DNA of 64,000 nt from Pseudophaeobacter profundi (GCF_029697505.1 NZ_JARJEF010000013.1:1-64000), one strand, 5' to 3'. Shown: positions 51,647 through 61,708, numbered from the stretch's first letter. The notes: generated by a model not told the origin, from the letters alone. Translations and numbers: made by a program.

Positions 51647-52270
51647 CTAGCTGCGCGGTGGGCGGCTTTTGTAGACAGGTAGATGCCAGCCAAAAGCGAT
51701 AGAGCCCGCCCGCAACCCCCAGCACACGCCTGCGCAGAGAATAAGCGCCAGCCCCGATGTGATGCCAAGTGAAATTGCGGCAACGGCGACAATGGCCCCG
51801 ATCATGGCGCAGCTGATGTATAGCTCGCCTTGTTTCAGCACCAGGGGGACCTCGCCCACCACCACATCGCGCATCAAACCGCCAAGGCTCCCGGTGGCCA
51901 TGCCCATCAAGACGACGATGACGGCGGGTTTGCCCATCGACAGGGCCGCGCCAGTGCCGGCAGATACCGCGATAGCAAGGGCAAAACTGTCCAGCCAGAT
52001 CACCCAGCGCAGGCGGCTTTCGACAAGATGGGCGGTGAAGAACACCACCACCGCCGCACCGGATGCCAGCAGAATGAAATTGGGATCACCGACCCAAAAC
52101 ACCTGATCGCGGTTCAGCAACAAATCCCGTACCGTGCCGCCGCCCACCGCCGTCAGGCAGGAAATGAAGGCAAAACCGACGATATCCAGCTGCGCCCGGC
52201 TGGCCACCAGCGCCCCGGTCAGGGCAAAGACCAGAACCGAGGCGTAATCCAGCAGGGTGACCAGGGTCAT
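51647..52270 (-). CDS. TRIC-type cation channel family protein (YadS/UPF0126)
   Basis: 207 residues from ATG at 52270. Two repeats of three membrane helices carry the paired signature: FALTGALVASRAQLDIVGFAFISCLTAVGGGTVRDLLLNRDQVFWV in the first and SMGKPAVIVVLMGMATGSLGGLMRDVVVGEVPLVL in the second. The GGGxxRD and GGxxRD motifs are those of trimeric intracellular cation channel homologues. Bacterial members are reported to conduct K+ and related ions. Convergent with the small membrane genes. No operon partner. Confidence 0.9.
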   Translation of the reverse strand: MTLVTLLDYASVLVFALTGALVASRAQLDIVGFAFISCLTAVGGGTVRDLLLNRDQVFWVGDPNFILLASGAAVVVFFTAHLVESRLRWVIWLDSFALAIAVSAGTGAALSMGKPAVIVVLMGMATGSLGGLMRDVVVGEVPLVLKQGELYISCAMIGAIVAVAAISLGITSGLALILCAGVCWGLRAGSIAFGWHLPVYKSRPPRS

Positions 52271-52301
52271 GGCTGTCTCTCCCGGATCCCTGTCGCGCCA
52301 G

Positions 52302-52769
52302 TCATGCTTTTGATTTGCTCTTTTTGAAGGGGGCCATGCCCGCGCGGGCGAGCTCATCCGCGCGTTCGTTCTCGGGGTGGCCTGCGTGGCCCTTGACCCA
52401 TTCCCAGGTGACCTGGTGGCGGTTTTGGGCGGCATCAAGGCGCTGCCAAAGCTCGACGTTTTTCACCGGCTTTTTGGCGGCATTCTTCCAGCCGTTCTTC
52501 TTCCAGCCAAAAATCCAGCCGGTGATGCCGTTTTTCACATAGTTGCTGTCGGTCACCACGGTCAGCGTCGAGGGCCGGTCCAGGCTTTCAAGGGCATTGA
52601 TGGCCGCCAAAAGCTCCATCCGGTTGTTGGTGGTATTGGCCTCGCCGCCCTTCAGTTCTTTTTCTTTGACCACGGTATCGCCGTCCATGGCCCGCAACAG
52701 CGCACCCCAGCCTCCGGGGCCGGGATTGCCGGAACAGGCACCATCGGTATAGGCATAAAGTTTAGCCAT
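52302..52769 (-). CDS. rnhA: Ribonuclease HI
   Basis: 155 residues from ATG at 52769. The four catalytic acids are visible: Asp in [16 protein letters not shown], Glu in [13 protein letters not shown], Asp in [12 protein letters not shown], and Asp in [11 protein letters not shown]. The basic handle [15 protein letters not shown] is present. It removes RNA from RNA-DNA hybrids. It overlaps the methyltransferase gene upstream by 8 nt, so the two are coupled, with the LysE-family gene next. Confidence 0.96.
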   Translation of the reverse strand: MAKLYAYTDGACSGNPGPGGWGALLRAMDGDTVVKEKELKGGEANTTNNRMELLAAINALESLDRPSTLTVVTDSNYVKNGITGWIFGWKKNGWKNAAKKPVKNVELWQRLDAAQNRHQVTWEWVKGHAGHPENERADELARAGMAPFKKSKSKA

Positions 52770-53358
52770 GGGTCGCCACCGAAATCCAGCGGGCCATCTT
52801 GCCGTCCAGGCCTTCGCCCTTGCCATAAGAACAATCCAGCACGGTAAAACCGGCAGTCTTGAGCAGATTTTTCAATTCATCTTCCTTGTAGTAGGTATAA
52901 AGCCGCCCCAGGGTGTCGCGGGCCTCGCCCTTACCCAGCTTCAGCGCGATATAAAAGGCACCTTTGGGTTTGAGGCTGCACTTTATCGCTGCCAGATGCA
53001 GCGGCAGGTCCTGACGCGGGGCGTGCAACAGGCTGAAGTTGGCCCAGACCCCATCATAGATGGCGTCTTGTGCGAGGTCGCAAAAGGTTGCCTGCCAGGC
53101 GGTGACGCCGTCTTGGGCATTGGCCAGCGCAACCATTTCGCGCGAGGCATCCATGGCATCTGCCCGCAATCCCGCCTTGGCCATCACCAGGGCCGAGGTG
53201 CCGGGGCCACAGCCAAGATCCAGCACGCGCCCGCCTGTGGGGCAGGCAGCAATGAAGCTCTGCAGGCGCGGATCCTGCAACAGATGATCGCGATTCCTGG
53301 CGGCATAATCCGCTGCGCGGGTGTCATAGATCTGCAGGGTTTCGGGATCGCTCATCAT
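52762..53358 (-). CDS. Class I SAM-dependent methyltransferase
   Basis: 198 residues, starting at 53358 or at the adjacent ATG 53355. The Rossmann SAM site is [22 protein letters not shown], followed by [14 protein letters not shown] and the acidic loop [18 protein letters not shown]. The N-terminus [17 protein letters not shown] is common in methyltransferase_25-like small-molecule enzymes. Substrate unknown. It overlaps rnhA by 8 nt, and 7 nt separate it from the LysE-family gene upstream, so the three form an operon. Confidence 0.85.
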   Translation of the reverse strand: MMSDPETLQIYDTRAADYAARNRDHLLQDPRLQSFIAACPTGGRVLDLGCGPGTSALVMAKAGLRADAMDASREMVALANAQDGVTAWQATFCDLAQDAIYDGVWANFSLLHAPRQDLPLHLAAIKCSLKPKGAFYIALKLGKGEARDTLGRLYTYYKEDELKNLLKTAGFTVLDCSYGKGEGLDGKMARWISVATHG

Positions 53359-53365
53359 CGGACCT

Positions 53366-53980
53366 CTAGGCGCGTTCCAGGGCCAGGCGGGTGGCAAGAC
53401 CGGCAAAAATGGCGGCAAACCCCCGGTTGAGCCAGGTCACCACGGTTTCAGAGCCAAGCACAAATTGCCGGGCCTGGGCGGCAAAGACCCCATAGAGCAC
53501 AAAGACCACAAAGGTGAGCGCCATGAAGACCGCGCCCATCGCGCCCATTTCAAGTGTCGCGGATGCGGGATCCCCCGACAGAAACGGCGGCAAGAGTGCC
53601 AGAAAGAAGATCGACAGTTTTGGGTTGAGGATATTGATCAGGGCACCGCGTTGGGCAATGCGCAGGCGTGCTTGCGGCTTGGCCACCGAGGTGATGCTGA
53701 GCGCTCCGCCTGCGCGCAGGGCCTGCCAGGCCAGATAAAGCAGGTAAAGCACCCCAAGGATTTTGACGATCTGAAACAAGACCGCCGAGCTGTGCAGTAC
53801 CGCAGCCAGCCCCAGCGTCGCAGCGGTGAGATGGGGCAGGATGCCAAGGGTGCAGCCCAGGGCGGCCCAGATTGCAGCGCGCGCCCCTTGGCCAAGCCCC
53901 AGTGCAAGCGTGTAGAGAACGCCGGTGCCGGGGGCCAGAACAACCACAAGGGCGGTCATCAGAAACTGTGTCGAAATCAT
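53366..53980 (-). CDS. LysE/RhtB-family amino-acid or metabolite exporter
   Basis: 204 residues from ATG at 53980 (MISTQFLMTALVVVLAPGTGVLYTLALGLGQGARAAIWAALGCTLG in outline). About six membrane segments. The family motif APGTGVLYTLALGLGQG near the N-terminus and RGALINILNPKLSIFFLALLPPFL are diagnostic of the LysE superfamily. It is first in the operon with the methyltransferase and rnhA. Exported compound unknown. A second LysE-family gene lies at 63259. Confidence 0.88.
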   Translation of the reverse strand: MISTQFLMTALVVVLAPGTGVLYTLALGLGQGARAAIWAALGCTLGILPHLTAATLGLAAVLHSSAVLFQIVKILGVLYLLYLAWQALRAGGALSITSVAKPQARLRIAQRGALINILNPKLSIFFLALLPPFLSGDPASATLEMGAMGAVFMALTFVVFVLYGVFAAQARQFVLGSETVVTWLNRGFAAIFAGLATRLALERA

Positions 53981-54146
53981 CAGTATATCCCTTTGCAATG
54001 CGCGTTTGGCCAATCGGGCATTGGGTGCAGCCTAGGTGCAAGCGGCGCAGCCGTAAACCGGCGGGGGCACAAAAGCCTTCACGATCCTGCGCGCCCGCAG
54101 CAAGGCCAGGCGCGCATGCAGGCAGGCATGGACGGCGCTGGGCGGG

Positions 54147-55121
54147 TTATGCCGAGGGGGTGATCGATGTGTCAGCTGATTGACGCAACACCCGCGGCAC
54201 CTTGAATTCAACGCGTTCCACCGCAGTTTCGACGACCTCGACCGAGACATCAAACCGGGCGCGAAAGGCGTCGATCACTTCATTCACCAGCAGCTCTGGC
54301 GCCGAGGCCCCGGCGGTGATGGCAATGCTTGAGATCCCTTCCAGGGCGCGCCAGTCGATGTTTTCAGCCCGCTGCACCAGTTGGGTGTACTGGCAGCCCG
54401 CCTTGGCGCCAACCTCGACCAAACGCCGAGAGTTGGAAGAATTGGGCGCGCCGACAACCAGCATGGCGTCAGATTTGGGCGCTACGGCCTTCACGGCCTC
54501 TTGCCGATTGGTGGTGGCGTAGCAGATATCTTCCTTGTGGGGGCCGATAATGGCCGGAAAGCGCGCTTCGAGGGCGGCAACGATGCCCTTGGTGTCATCC
54601 ACCGAGAGGGTGGTCTGGGTCACATAGGCCAGACGCTGCGGGTCGCGCACCTGCACTTCAGCCACATCTTCGGGGGTTTCCACCAAAAGCACCTCGCCCG
54701 CAGGCAGCTGGCCCATGGTGCCGATGGTTTCAGGATGGCCCTTGTGGCCGATCATGATCATTTGCAGCCCCTGTTCCGCATGGCGCTGGGCTTCGATATG
54801 CACCTTGCTGACCAGCGGGCAGGTGGCATCGACATAGACCATCTGGCGCGCTTCGGCGGCGGCGGGCACGGATTTGGGCACCCCGTGGGCAGAAAAGATG
54901 ACCGGCCGGTCTTCGGGGCATTCTTCCAGCTCTTCGACAAAGACCGCGCCCTTGGCCCGCAGCCCATCGACGACAAACTTATTGTGCACGATCTCGTGGC
55001 GCACATAGACCGGGGCGCCCCATTTTTCGAGCGCCAGTTCCACAATCTTGATGGCGCGGTCCACACCGGCGCAGAAACCGCGCGGCGCGGCCAGATAGAG
55101 GGTGAGGGCAGGTTTGGTCAT
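54147..55121 (-). CDS. ispH: 4-hydroxy-3-methylbut-2-enyl diphosphate reductase
   Basis: 324 residues from ATG at 55121. The final step of the MEP isoprenoid pathway, reducing HMBPP to IPP and DMAPP with a 4Fe-4S cluster. The three cluster Cys are in [25 protein letters not shown] and [13 protein letters not shown]. The catalytic Glu region and the [11 protein letters not shown] block are standard. It is full length for the family. The gap to the LysE gene (166 nt) contains no gene. Confidence 0.96.
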   Translation of the reverse strand: MTKPALTLYLAAPRGFCAGVDRAIKIVELALEKWGAPVYVRHEIVHNKFVVDGLRAKGAVFVEELEECPEDRPVIFSAHGVPKSVPAAAEARQMVYVDATCPLVSKVHIEAQRHAEQGLQMIMIGHKGHPETIGTMGQLPAGEVLLVETPEDVAEVQVRDPQRLAYVTQTTLSVDDTKGIVAALEARFPAIIGPHKEDICYATTNRQEAVKAVAPKSDAMLVVGAPNSSNSRRLVEVGAKAGCQYTQLVQRAENIDWRALEGISSIAITAGASAPELLVNEVIDAFRARFDVSVEVVETAVERVEFKVPRVLRQSADTSITPSA

Positions 55122-55352
55122 CGGCGTCTCCTTGTGGGCAGAGGTAAGGCTTTGCCGCCGCAAGGTCCAGTCTTGTGGCGGCAGTTTAATGCGCGGGGCT
55201 GGCGGGTCTCAGGCGCAGGGCTAGGTTGGGATGCCGCACTTGATCAGAAGAAAAGGATTATTTTAACGGCTCTGGTTCATGGTCGATTAACGGCCGATTC
55301 TGGGCTGCATTAAGTCTGGGCCCGCCCTGAGAATTGGTTGAGAGTATTTCGT

Positions 55353-57590
55353 ATGGTTGACGAGACGTTAGCAAGCTGTGTGCCGGAAGAGGTGAGCCAG
55401 GTCGGCAGAGGCACCAGTACCAGCAAGCAGAAATTCATGGATCGCCAGTATCAGGTCACCATGGAGCGCCGGTTTCGCACGGTGAGGATAACCTGCAGAG
55501 CGGTTATCGCGCTCGCCATCGCCTGGATTTCTGTCGGATTTTTCATGGGTGCGCCTATCGTGGTGTTCAACGCGGCGGTGGCCATCACCGGCTGCGTTGT
55601 CGCGCTGATCCTGCTCCAGACCCGGTATACCCTGCTGGCGCGCGTGCTGTGGTATCTGATTAGTCTGGTGGCGGTGATGGGAGCGGTGTTTTCCATGCCA
55701 GAGAACAGCAATGCAGAGTTCTTTTTTGCCGTCCTGTTGGGGGGGCCTTTCATGACCTTTTCCATGCGGCGCGAAAAAACGGCGATCTATCTGTTGCTGG
55801 CAAGTGCCCTGTCCTGCTGGCTGTTAATCCGCTATCTGGGGCACGACTATTTTGGCCCGCCGGTGCTGGATGATGAGATTTCCGCATCCTATCTGTCTGG
55901 GGGGATTCTGGTCACGATTTTCACAATCTTCATCGTTGAAATGATGGCCTTCGGTCGTATGGCTGAAAGCTATAGTGATGATCTGCTCGACGCGCATCAG
56001 GATGAAGCCAAGGCGAACCAGGCCAAGAGCGACTTTCTGGCCGCGATGAGCCATGAAATCCGCACCCCGATGAACGGGGTTCTTGGCATGGTAGAGGTGC
56101 TGGGCCGCACGGAGCTGTCGCCGGAGCAGCGGCGCATTTTGAATACCATTCAGGAGTCTTCGAACTCGTTGTTGTGGATCATCGACGATATTCTGGATGT
56201 GTCCCGGATCGAGGCCGGCAAGATGGAACTGTTTGAGGCACCGATGCGCCTGCTGCCGCTGATCGAAGGGGCGACGGCCACCCTGCGCCCGCATGCACGC
56301 CAGATGCAGGTGGCCCTGTCGCTTTCTGTTCAGGCGGATTTGCCGGATACGCTAAAGGGGGATGCGGGGCGGCTGCGTCAGATCCTGCTTAACCTGCTGG
56401 GCAATGCAATCAAGTTTTCCGAACCAATGGAAGGCGAGGATGAGGGCAGGGTTGGGCTGCGCGTTGAAATCCGCAAGCCGGGCTGGATAGATTTCCTGAT
56501 CGAAGACAATGGTATCGGCATCGAACCAGAGGTCCAAGAGGCGATCTTTGCGCCGTTTGAACGCTCTGCGATGACGTCCAAGCGGATGATCAAAGGCAAT
56601 GGCCTGGGTTTGACGATCGTACAGCAGTTGGTGGCCAAGATGGGCGGCACGATTTCGGTTGATAGCAACCTAGGTGAGGGAAGCCGCTTTACTGTGCGTC
56701 TGCCAGTGCAAGAGCCGTCGGGGCCGATCAAGGCGCCTCGGTTGGCAGGTACCAAAGTCATCGCGATGATGCCGGTGGCGGGACAGGACTGTGGCTGGCC
56801 TGCCTATGTTCTGGCTGCGGACTGTGACTTGAAATGGGTGGCAAGCCGGGATGAATGGCTGGCGCAGGCGCGGCTGGTCGGGGGCGCGGCAATCTTTGTC
56901 TTGCCAGTCCCGGAAGATGGGGGTCAGCAGGATGCCTGGTGCCGCACACGCCTTCAAAAAGAGCTGCCGGATCTAAAGATTCTGGAGTTTAGCGCCGGGG
57001 ATTCAATGCAGCAGGAACGGATAAGCTCTGACTGGGTGGTTGTTCAATCCGATCCAGTGCTTCCCAGTGACTTCTGGGAGGCACTGGACGTGCTGTCAGG
57101 GCGGGGTCATCAGCAGACCGGATCCAGGATCCATGTAGCATCCCCGCCTGTTACGCAGGACCTGCCGGGTGGGCGCATTCTGGTTGCCGAAGACAATGAA
57201 ATCAATCGCGCAGTGATCGAGAGCCAACTGGCGCTGCTGAACTGCGAGGCGACACTGACGCGCGATGGGGCAGAATGCCTCTCGGCCTGGACCAAGGGGC
57301 GGTATGATATGATTCTGGCGGATTGCCAGATGCCGGTAATGGACGGGTTCGAGCTGACCCGCGCCATTCGTAAGATCGAGGCAGAGCAGGGCCTGCGCCA
57401 CACGCCCATCGTGGCGGTGACGGCGAATGCGCAGGAAGCAGAGATCGAAAAATGTCTGGCAGAAGGCATGGATGCCTTCGTGTCAAAACCGGTGACAATC
57501 GCCGGATTGGAGGCTGTGATCCGCCAGCAGCTCCCGACGCCGAATGTCAGCGATGAAACACGGCGCTGGGCGATTGGCCACAGAGGATAA
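55353..57590 (+). CDS. Hybrid sensor histidine kinase with pseudo-receiver and receiver
   Basis: 745 residues from ATG at 55353. Five to six hydrophobic segments in residues 35-200, no PAS domain. Then H-box FLAAMSHEIRTPMNG, NLLGNAIKFSEPM, FERSAMTSKRMIKGNGLGLTIVQQL. A stretch of about 120 residues (about 468-590) occupies the place of a receiver but lacks its acidic pocket and phospho-Asp. A true receiver follows with VAEDNEINR, ILADCQMPVMDG (phospho-Asp) and SKPV. The domain order recalls BarA-like kinases, but the Hpt domain is missing. No cognate regulator is adjacent. Confidence 0.9.
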   Translation: MVDETLASCVPEEVSQVGRGTSTSKQKFMDRQYQVTMERRFRTVRITCRAVIALAIAWISVGFFMGAPIVVFNAAVAITGCVVALILLQTRYTLLARVLWYLISLVAVMGAVFSMPENSNAEFFFAVLLGGPFMTFSMRREKTAIYLLLASALSCWLLIRYLGHDYFGPPVLDDEISASYLSGGILVTIFTIFIVEMMAFGRMAESYSDDLLDAHQDEAKANQAKSDFLAAMSHEIRTPMNGVLGMVEVLGRTELSPEQRRILNTIQESSNSLLWIIDDILDVSRIEAGKMELFEAPMRLLPLIEGATATLRPHARQMQVALSLSVQADLPDTLKGDAGRLRQILLNLLGNAIKFSEPMEGEDEGRVGLRVEIRKPGWIDFLIEDNGIGIEPEVQEAIFAPFERSAMTSKRMIKGNGLGLTIVQQLVAKMGGTISVDSNLGEGSRFTVRLPVQEPSGPIKAPRLAGTKVIAMMPVAGQDCGWPAYVLAADCDLKWVASRDEWLAQARLVGGAAIFVLPVPEDGGQQDAWCRTRLQKELPDLKILEFSAGDSMQQERISSDWVVVQSDPVLPSDFWEALDVLSGRGHQQTGSRIHVASPPVTQDLPGGRILVAEDNEINRAVIESQLALLNCEATLTRDGAECLSAWTKGRYDMILADCQMPVMDGFELTRAIRKIEAEQGLRHTPIVAVTANAQEAEIEKCLAEGMDAFVSKPVTIAGLEAVIRQQLPTPNVSDETRRWAIGHRG

Positions 57591-57653
57591 TCTTCTCTCG
57601 GGTATGATCCGGGCCTAGGCCGCGTCGCTTTGGGAAGAGGGAGATCCTGCCAA

Positions 57654-57701
57654 AAAGGCCCTAAACACGCCCGGGGTGAGTGTGGCGGGTCGAGGGCCTT
57701 T
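57654..57701. terminator. Long stem-loop between the hybrid kinase and the NYN gene
   Basis: AAAGGCCCT (57654-57662) pairs with AGGGCCTTT (57693-57701), enclosing a GC-rich loop that could itself fold (CGCCC...GGCGGG). It lies between the convergent stops at 57590 and 57801. Bidirectional termination is plausible, although the T tract on each side is short (TTT). Confidence 0.55.
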
Positions 57702-57800
57702 GGGAGATATAGCTTGAGGCTTCACCAAGGCTGATGCCGCACACACAGTGTTATCTTCAGGTCGTTCTGGCACCCCTGATTGCGGCACCAGCGGGTCTGT

Positions 57801-58376
57801 CTAGGTGCTTGGCGCGGCAGCAACAGGCCGCGTATCAGAGGCATACTCTCGCGGTGGACGACCGATGACATCTTTCAGCTCTTCCAGTTCGATGAAATTA
57901 TCGGCCTGGCGGCGCAGTTCATCCGAGATCATCGGCGGCTGGCTACGAATGGTCGAAACCACAGAGACCCGCACACCCTGGCGCTGCAGGCTGGCGATCA
58001 GCGGGCGGAAATCCCCATCGCCCGAAAACAGCACGATGTGATCCACGTGTGGTGCCAGTTCCATGGCATCCACGGCCAGCTCGATATCCATATTGCCTTT
58101 GACTTTGCGGCGGCCCATGCTGTCGGTGTATTCCTTGGCCGGCTTGGTCACCATGGTGAAGCCATTGTAATGCAGCCAATCAACAAGCGGACGGATGGGG
58201 GAATATTCATCATTTTCGAGCAGAGCCGTATAATAAAAGGCCCGCAGCATCTTTCCTCGGCGCATAAATTCCTGGCGCAAAAGCTTGTAGTCGATATCAA
58301 AACCCAACGCCTTGGCGGCAGCGTAGAGATTCGAACCGTCTATGAACAGCGCAAGCCGTTCGTCTTTGTAAAACAT
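57801..58376 (-). CDS. NYN domain protein (LabA/DUF88-like, PIN-type fold)
   Basis: 191 residues from ATG at 58376, which has AGAAGGAC about 11 nt upstream; an ATG at 58454 would add 26 residues without a ribosome site. The NYN/LabA family has a PIN-like RNase fold. Catalytic acids appear in LALFIDGSNLYAAAKALG, KGNMDIELAVDAMELA and VLFSGDGDFRPLI. KAKEYTDSMGRRKVKGN-like basic residues fit nucleic-acid binding. It is divergent from folK, a context I recall for other roseobacters. The RNA target is not known. Confidence 0.88.
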   Translation of the reverse strand: MFYKDERLALFIDGSNLYAAAKALGFDIDYKLLRQEFMRRGKMLRAFYYTALLENDEYSPIRPLVDWLHYNGFTMVTKPAKEYTDSMGRRKVKGNMDIELAVDAMELAPHVDHIVLFSGDGDFRPLIASLQRQGVRVSVVSTIRSQPPMISDELRRQADNFIELEELKDVIGRPPREYASDTRPVAAAPST

Positions 58377-58500
58377 CCTAAAGTGTCCTTCTGGTAAATC
58401 CGCTTGCGCCAAATAGTCCGTGAGTGGATTTGATGCGGCGAAACGGGTGGACATATTGTAAGTACTTTGGCACCTGCTTCAAGTATACCGGGTTTCCTAA

Positions 58501-59082
58501 ATGGGGTCAAAAGTGACCATTTCACGTCGAAAAGCGATCATTGCACTGGGTGGTAACTTACCTTTGGGCGGAATGTTGCCGCACGAAATACTATTGGCTG
58601 CAATTGAAGAAATTACTCCCTCTATGGGGGAAATATGTCAAGTTTCCCGGCTTTTTCAAACACCTTGTTTTCCAGCAGGGGTTGGACCCGACTATGTCAA
58701 CGCGGCACTTGTGCTGGATACGAACCTAAAACCTACATCTTTAATGCACCAATTACAGGCGGTTGAGCAAAAATTTTCACGTGAGCGGGAGCAGCGCTGG
58801 GGAATGCGGACCCTAGATCTGGATCTGATTGCCTGCGGCGATTCTGTGCTTCCAAGCCCGTCCGAGTACCAGCACTGGCTTCATTTGCCGTTGGAACTAC
58901 AGATGCGTCAGACGCCGCCGGAACTGATTCTCCCGCATCCCCGATTGCAGGACCGGGCCTTTGTTTTGGTGCCAATGTGTGATGTTTGCCCGGATTGGCG
59001 CCACCCCGTACTGGGTAAAACAGCGTCAGAACTCTGTGCGGCACTGCCAAAATCCGATCTAGAGGCGGTTCAGCCGCTTTAG
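58501..59082 (+). CDS. folK: 2-amino-4-hydroxy-6-hydroxymethyldihydropteridine pyrophosphokinase
   Basis: 193 residues. It pyrophosphorylates the pterin in folate synthesis. Motifs are ALGGN at the N-terminus, QVSRLFQTPCFP, PDYVNAALVLDTNL, RWGMRTLDLDLIACG with the two Mg-binding Asp, and LILPHPRLQDRAFVLVPM. The first half has clearly lower GC than its neighbours. Start ATG 58501 lacks a good ribosome site, and a GTG at 58513 is an alternative. folP and folB are not nearby. It is followed by rpoZ. Confidence 0.92.
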   Translation: MGSKVTISRRKAIIALGGNLPLGGMLPHEILLAAIEEITPSMGEICQVSRLFQTPCFPAGVGPDYVNAALVLDTNLKPTSLMHQLQAVEQKFSREREQRWGMRTLDLDLIACGDSVLPSPSEYQHWLHLPLELQMRQTPPELILPHPRLQDRAFVLVPMCDVCPDWRHPVLGKTASELCAALPKSDLEAVQPL

Positions 59083-59154
59083 TCGCTTGTCAACAAAAAG
59101 ATTAGGGCGTAAAAGTCGCTCTTCCGGACCCACACTGATTTTGGAGAGTCGCCT

Positions 59155-59508
59155 ATGGCCCGCGTAACGGTTGAAGACTGCGTAGATAAAGTACCAAACC
59201 GCTTTGAGTTGGTCATGCTGGCGGCCCATCGTGCCCGTGAAATCGCCGCCGGGGCAGCGCTCACGGTTGAGCGTGACAATGACAAGAACCCGGTCGTGTC
59301 GCTGCGCGAAATCGCAGAAGAGACCCAGCGCGCGGATGATCTGCGGGAACGTCTGATCGAAAACAACCAACATCAGATCGAAGTCGACGAGCCAGAAGAA
59401 GATTCGATGGCTCTGCTGATGGGCGCTGAAAACGACAAGCCAGCCGATGATGATATGTCAGAAGAAAAACTGCTGCGTGCCCTCATGGAGGCCCAGGGGC
59501 AGGGCTGA
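59155..59508 (+). CDS. rpoZ: DNA-directed RNA polymerase omega subunit
   Basis: 117 residues. The N-terminus [34 protein letters not shown] is the conserved omega signature that latches on the beta-prime C-terminus. The acidic C-terminal tail is longer than in E. coli, as usual in alphaproteobacteria. It lies immediately upstream of rsh; omega is needed for ppGpp to act at its first polymerase site in enteric bacteria, and rpoZ-spoT linkage is common. Confidence 0.96.
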   Translation: MARVTVEDCVDKVPNRFELVMLAAHRAREIAAGAALTVERDNDKNPVVSLREIAEETQRADDLRERLIENNQHQIEVDEPEEDSMALLMGAENDKPADDDMSEEKLLRALMEAQGQG

Positions 59509-59543
59509 TATCGGCACTCCCGATCTGAGGCTGCGGACCGGAT

Positions 59544-61676
59544 ATGATTACTCCTGAAGACCTGATCGCCCTGGTCCGCAACTACAACCCCAAGACCAAT
59601 GCAGATAAGATCGCAGAGGCCTTCGCCTATGGCGAAGAGATGCACCATGGGCAGTTTCGCCATTCTGGTGAACGCTATTTTACCCATCCCGTAGCGGTTG
59701 CCGCCCTGTTGACCGAACAGCGTCTGGATGATGCCACCATCATCACCGCGCTGCTGCATGACACCATCGAAGATACCAAGGCCTCTTATGAAGAGGTGGC
59801 AGCGCGCTTTGGCGATGAGGTAGCGGAACTGGTCGATGGCGTCACCAAGCTGACCAACCTGCAACTGTCCAGCCGCGAGACAAAACAGGCGGAAAATTTC
59901 CGCAAACTGTTTATGGCCATGTCCAAGGACCTGCGGGTCATTCTGGTCAAGCTGGCCGACCGGCTGCACAATATGCGCACCATCAAGGCGATGCGCCCGG
60001 AAAAGCAGGCGCAGAAGGCCCGCGAAACCATGGATATCTACGCGCCGCTTGCGGGCCGTATGGGTATGCAGTGGATGCGCGAAGAACTGGAGGACCTGGC
60101 CTTCAAGGTGCTGAACCCAGAGGGCCGCCAGTCGATCATTCGCCGTTTTGTCACCCTGCAGCGTGAAACTGGTGATGTGATCCATCGGATCACCGGCGAT
60201 ATGCGCGCCGAACTGGACAAGGCCGGGATTGAGGCCGAAGTCTTTGGCCGGGCCAAGAAACCCTATTCGATCTGGCGCAAGATGCAGGCCAAGGATCAGG
60301 GGTTTTCGCGGCTTTCAGATATCTACGGTTTTCGGGTGATTACCCAGTGTGAAGAAGACAGCTATCGCGCGCTTGGTTGTATCCACCAGCGCTGGCGGGC
60401 GGTGCCGGGGCGGTTCAAGGACTATATCAGCCAGCCAAAATCCAACGGCTACCGCTCGATCCATACCACCGTGTCGGGGCGCGATGGCAAACGGGTAGAG
60501 GTGCAGATTCGCACCCGGCAGATGCATGATGTGGCGGAAACCGGGGTTGCGGCCCATTGGTCATATCGTGATGGCGTGCGCTCGCAGAACCCCTTTGCGG
60601 TGGATCCGGCAAAATGGATTGCCTCGCTGACCGAACAGTTTGATGCCGAGGAAGACCACGATGAATTCCTCGAGGCGGTCAAGCTGGAGATGTATTCCGA
60701 TCAGGTGTTCTGTTTTACCCCAAAGGGGGACGTGACCAAACTGCCCAAGGGCGCGACGCCGATTGATTTTGCCTATGCCATCCATACCCGCATCGGTCAT
60801 GCCTGCGTTGGCGCCAAGATTGATGGTATCCGGGTGCCGCTGTGGACGCGGATCCGCAATGGCCAATCGGTCGAGGTGATCACCGCCGAAGGCCAAAGCC
60901 CGCAGGTAAGCTGGCTGGAAATCGCCACCACTGGTAAGGCGCGCACCGCCATTCGCCGCGCGCTGCGCGAAGCTGATCGGGCGCGTTTTGTGAAACTGGG
61001 GCGGGAACTCGCGCGGTCTGCCTTTGAGCATGTGGAACGCAAGGCCACCGACAAGGCGCTGGAAACAGCAGCGCGGGCGCTGCGGATTGATACGGTGAAT
61101 GAACTGCTGGCGCAGCTTGGGGCGGCAGAAATCACCACCCATGACGTGGTGCAGGCAGTCTATCCCGAGCTTACCCTGCAAGAAGGCGAGGTGGTGTCCC
61201 CTCGGCGGGCGGTCATCGGCCTGGAGGCCGGGCAGAGCTTTGAGCGCGCGCCTTGCTGTCAGCCGCTTCCCGGAGAGCGCATCATCGGTATCACCTATCG
61301 CGGCCGCGGGGTTGTGGTGCATGCGGCTGATTGCGACCGTTTGGTCTCCTTCGAGAGCCAGCCCGAGCGCTGGATGGATGTGCATTGGCACAGTGGCACC
61401 CATGCCGCGGCCTATGGTGTCTCGCTGGAGCTGACCATTGGCAATGATGCCGGTGTCCTGGGACGAATTTGCACATTGATTGGCGAGAAGAAGGCCAATA
61501 TTTCCAATCTTGAATTTTCAGATCGGAAACCAGACTTTTACCGACTGATGATAAATGTCGAGCTGAGGGATGTGGAACAGCTGCATTCGCTGATGCTGAC
61601 ATTGGAAGCCGAGAGCGATGTTGCCGAGGTCGCGCGCTTCCGGGAAAAACCGGAGACGCGCCAGATTTCGGGATAG
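59544..61676 (+). CDS. rsh: Bifunctional (p)ppGpp synthetase/hydrolase, Rsh
   Basis: 710 residues, the single long RSH typical of alphaproteobacteria. The hydrolase domain has the HD motif ALLHDTIEDT and HHGQFRHSGERYFTHPVAVA. The synthetase domain has the RxKD form RFKDYI and YRSIHTT, EVQIRTRQMHDVAETGVAAHW. A TGS domain (VFCFTPKGDVTKLPKGATPIDFAYAIHTRIGH) and a C-terminal ACT domain follow. RxKD rather than ExDD indicates a bifunctional enzyme. Both active sites look intact. Probably cotranscribed with rpoZ. Confidence 0.96.
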   Translation: MITPEDLIALVRNYNPKTNADKIAEAFAYGEEMHHGQFRHSGERYFTHPVAVAALLTEQRLDDATIITALLHDTIEDTKASYEEVAARFGDEVAELVDGVTKLTNLQLSSRETKQAENFRKLFMAMSKDLRVILVKLADRLHNMRTIKAMRPEKQAQKARETMDIYAPLAGRMGMQWMREELEDLAFKVLNPEGRQSIIRRFVTLQRETGDVIHRITGDMRAELDKAGIEAEVFGRAKKPYSIWRKMQAKDQGFSRLSDIYGFRVITQCEEDSYRALGCIHQRWRAVPGRFKDYISQPKSNGYRSIHTTVSGRDGKRVEVQIRTRQMHDVAETGVAAHWSYRDGVRSQNPFAVDPAKWIASLTEQFDAEEDHDEFLEAVKLEMYSDQVFCFTPKGDVTKLPKGATPIDFAYAIHTRIGHACVGAKIDGIRVPLWTRIRNGQSVEVITAEGQSPQVSWLEIATTGKARTAIRRALREADRARFVKLGRELARSAFEHVERKATDKALETAARALRIDTVNELLAQLGAAEITTHDVVQAVYPELTLQEGEVVSPRRAVIGLEAGQSFERAPCCQPLPGERIIGITYRGRGVVVHAADCDRLVSFESQPERWMDVHWHSGTHAAAYGVSLELTIGNDAGVLGRICTLIGEKKANISNLEFSDRKPDFYRLMINVELRDVEQLHSLMLTLEAESDVAEVARFREKPETRQISG

Positions 61677-61708
61677 GGCGCGGTTGAAACGAGGAAGGAC
61701 GCAGGGCT

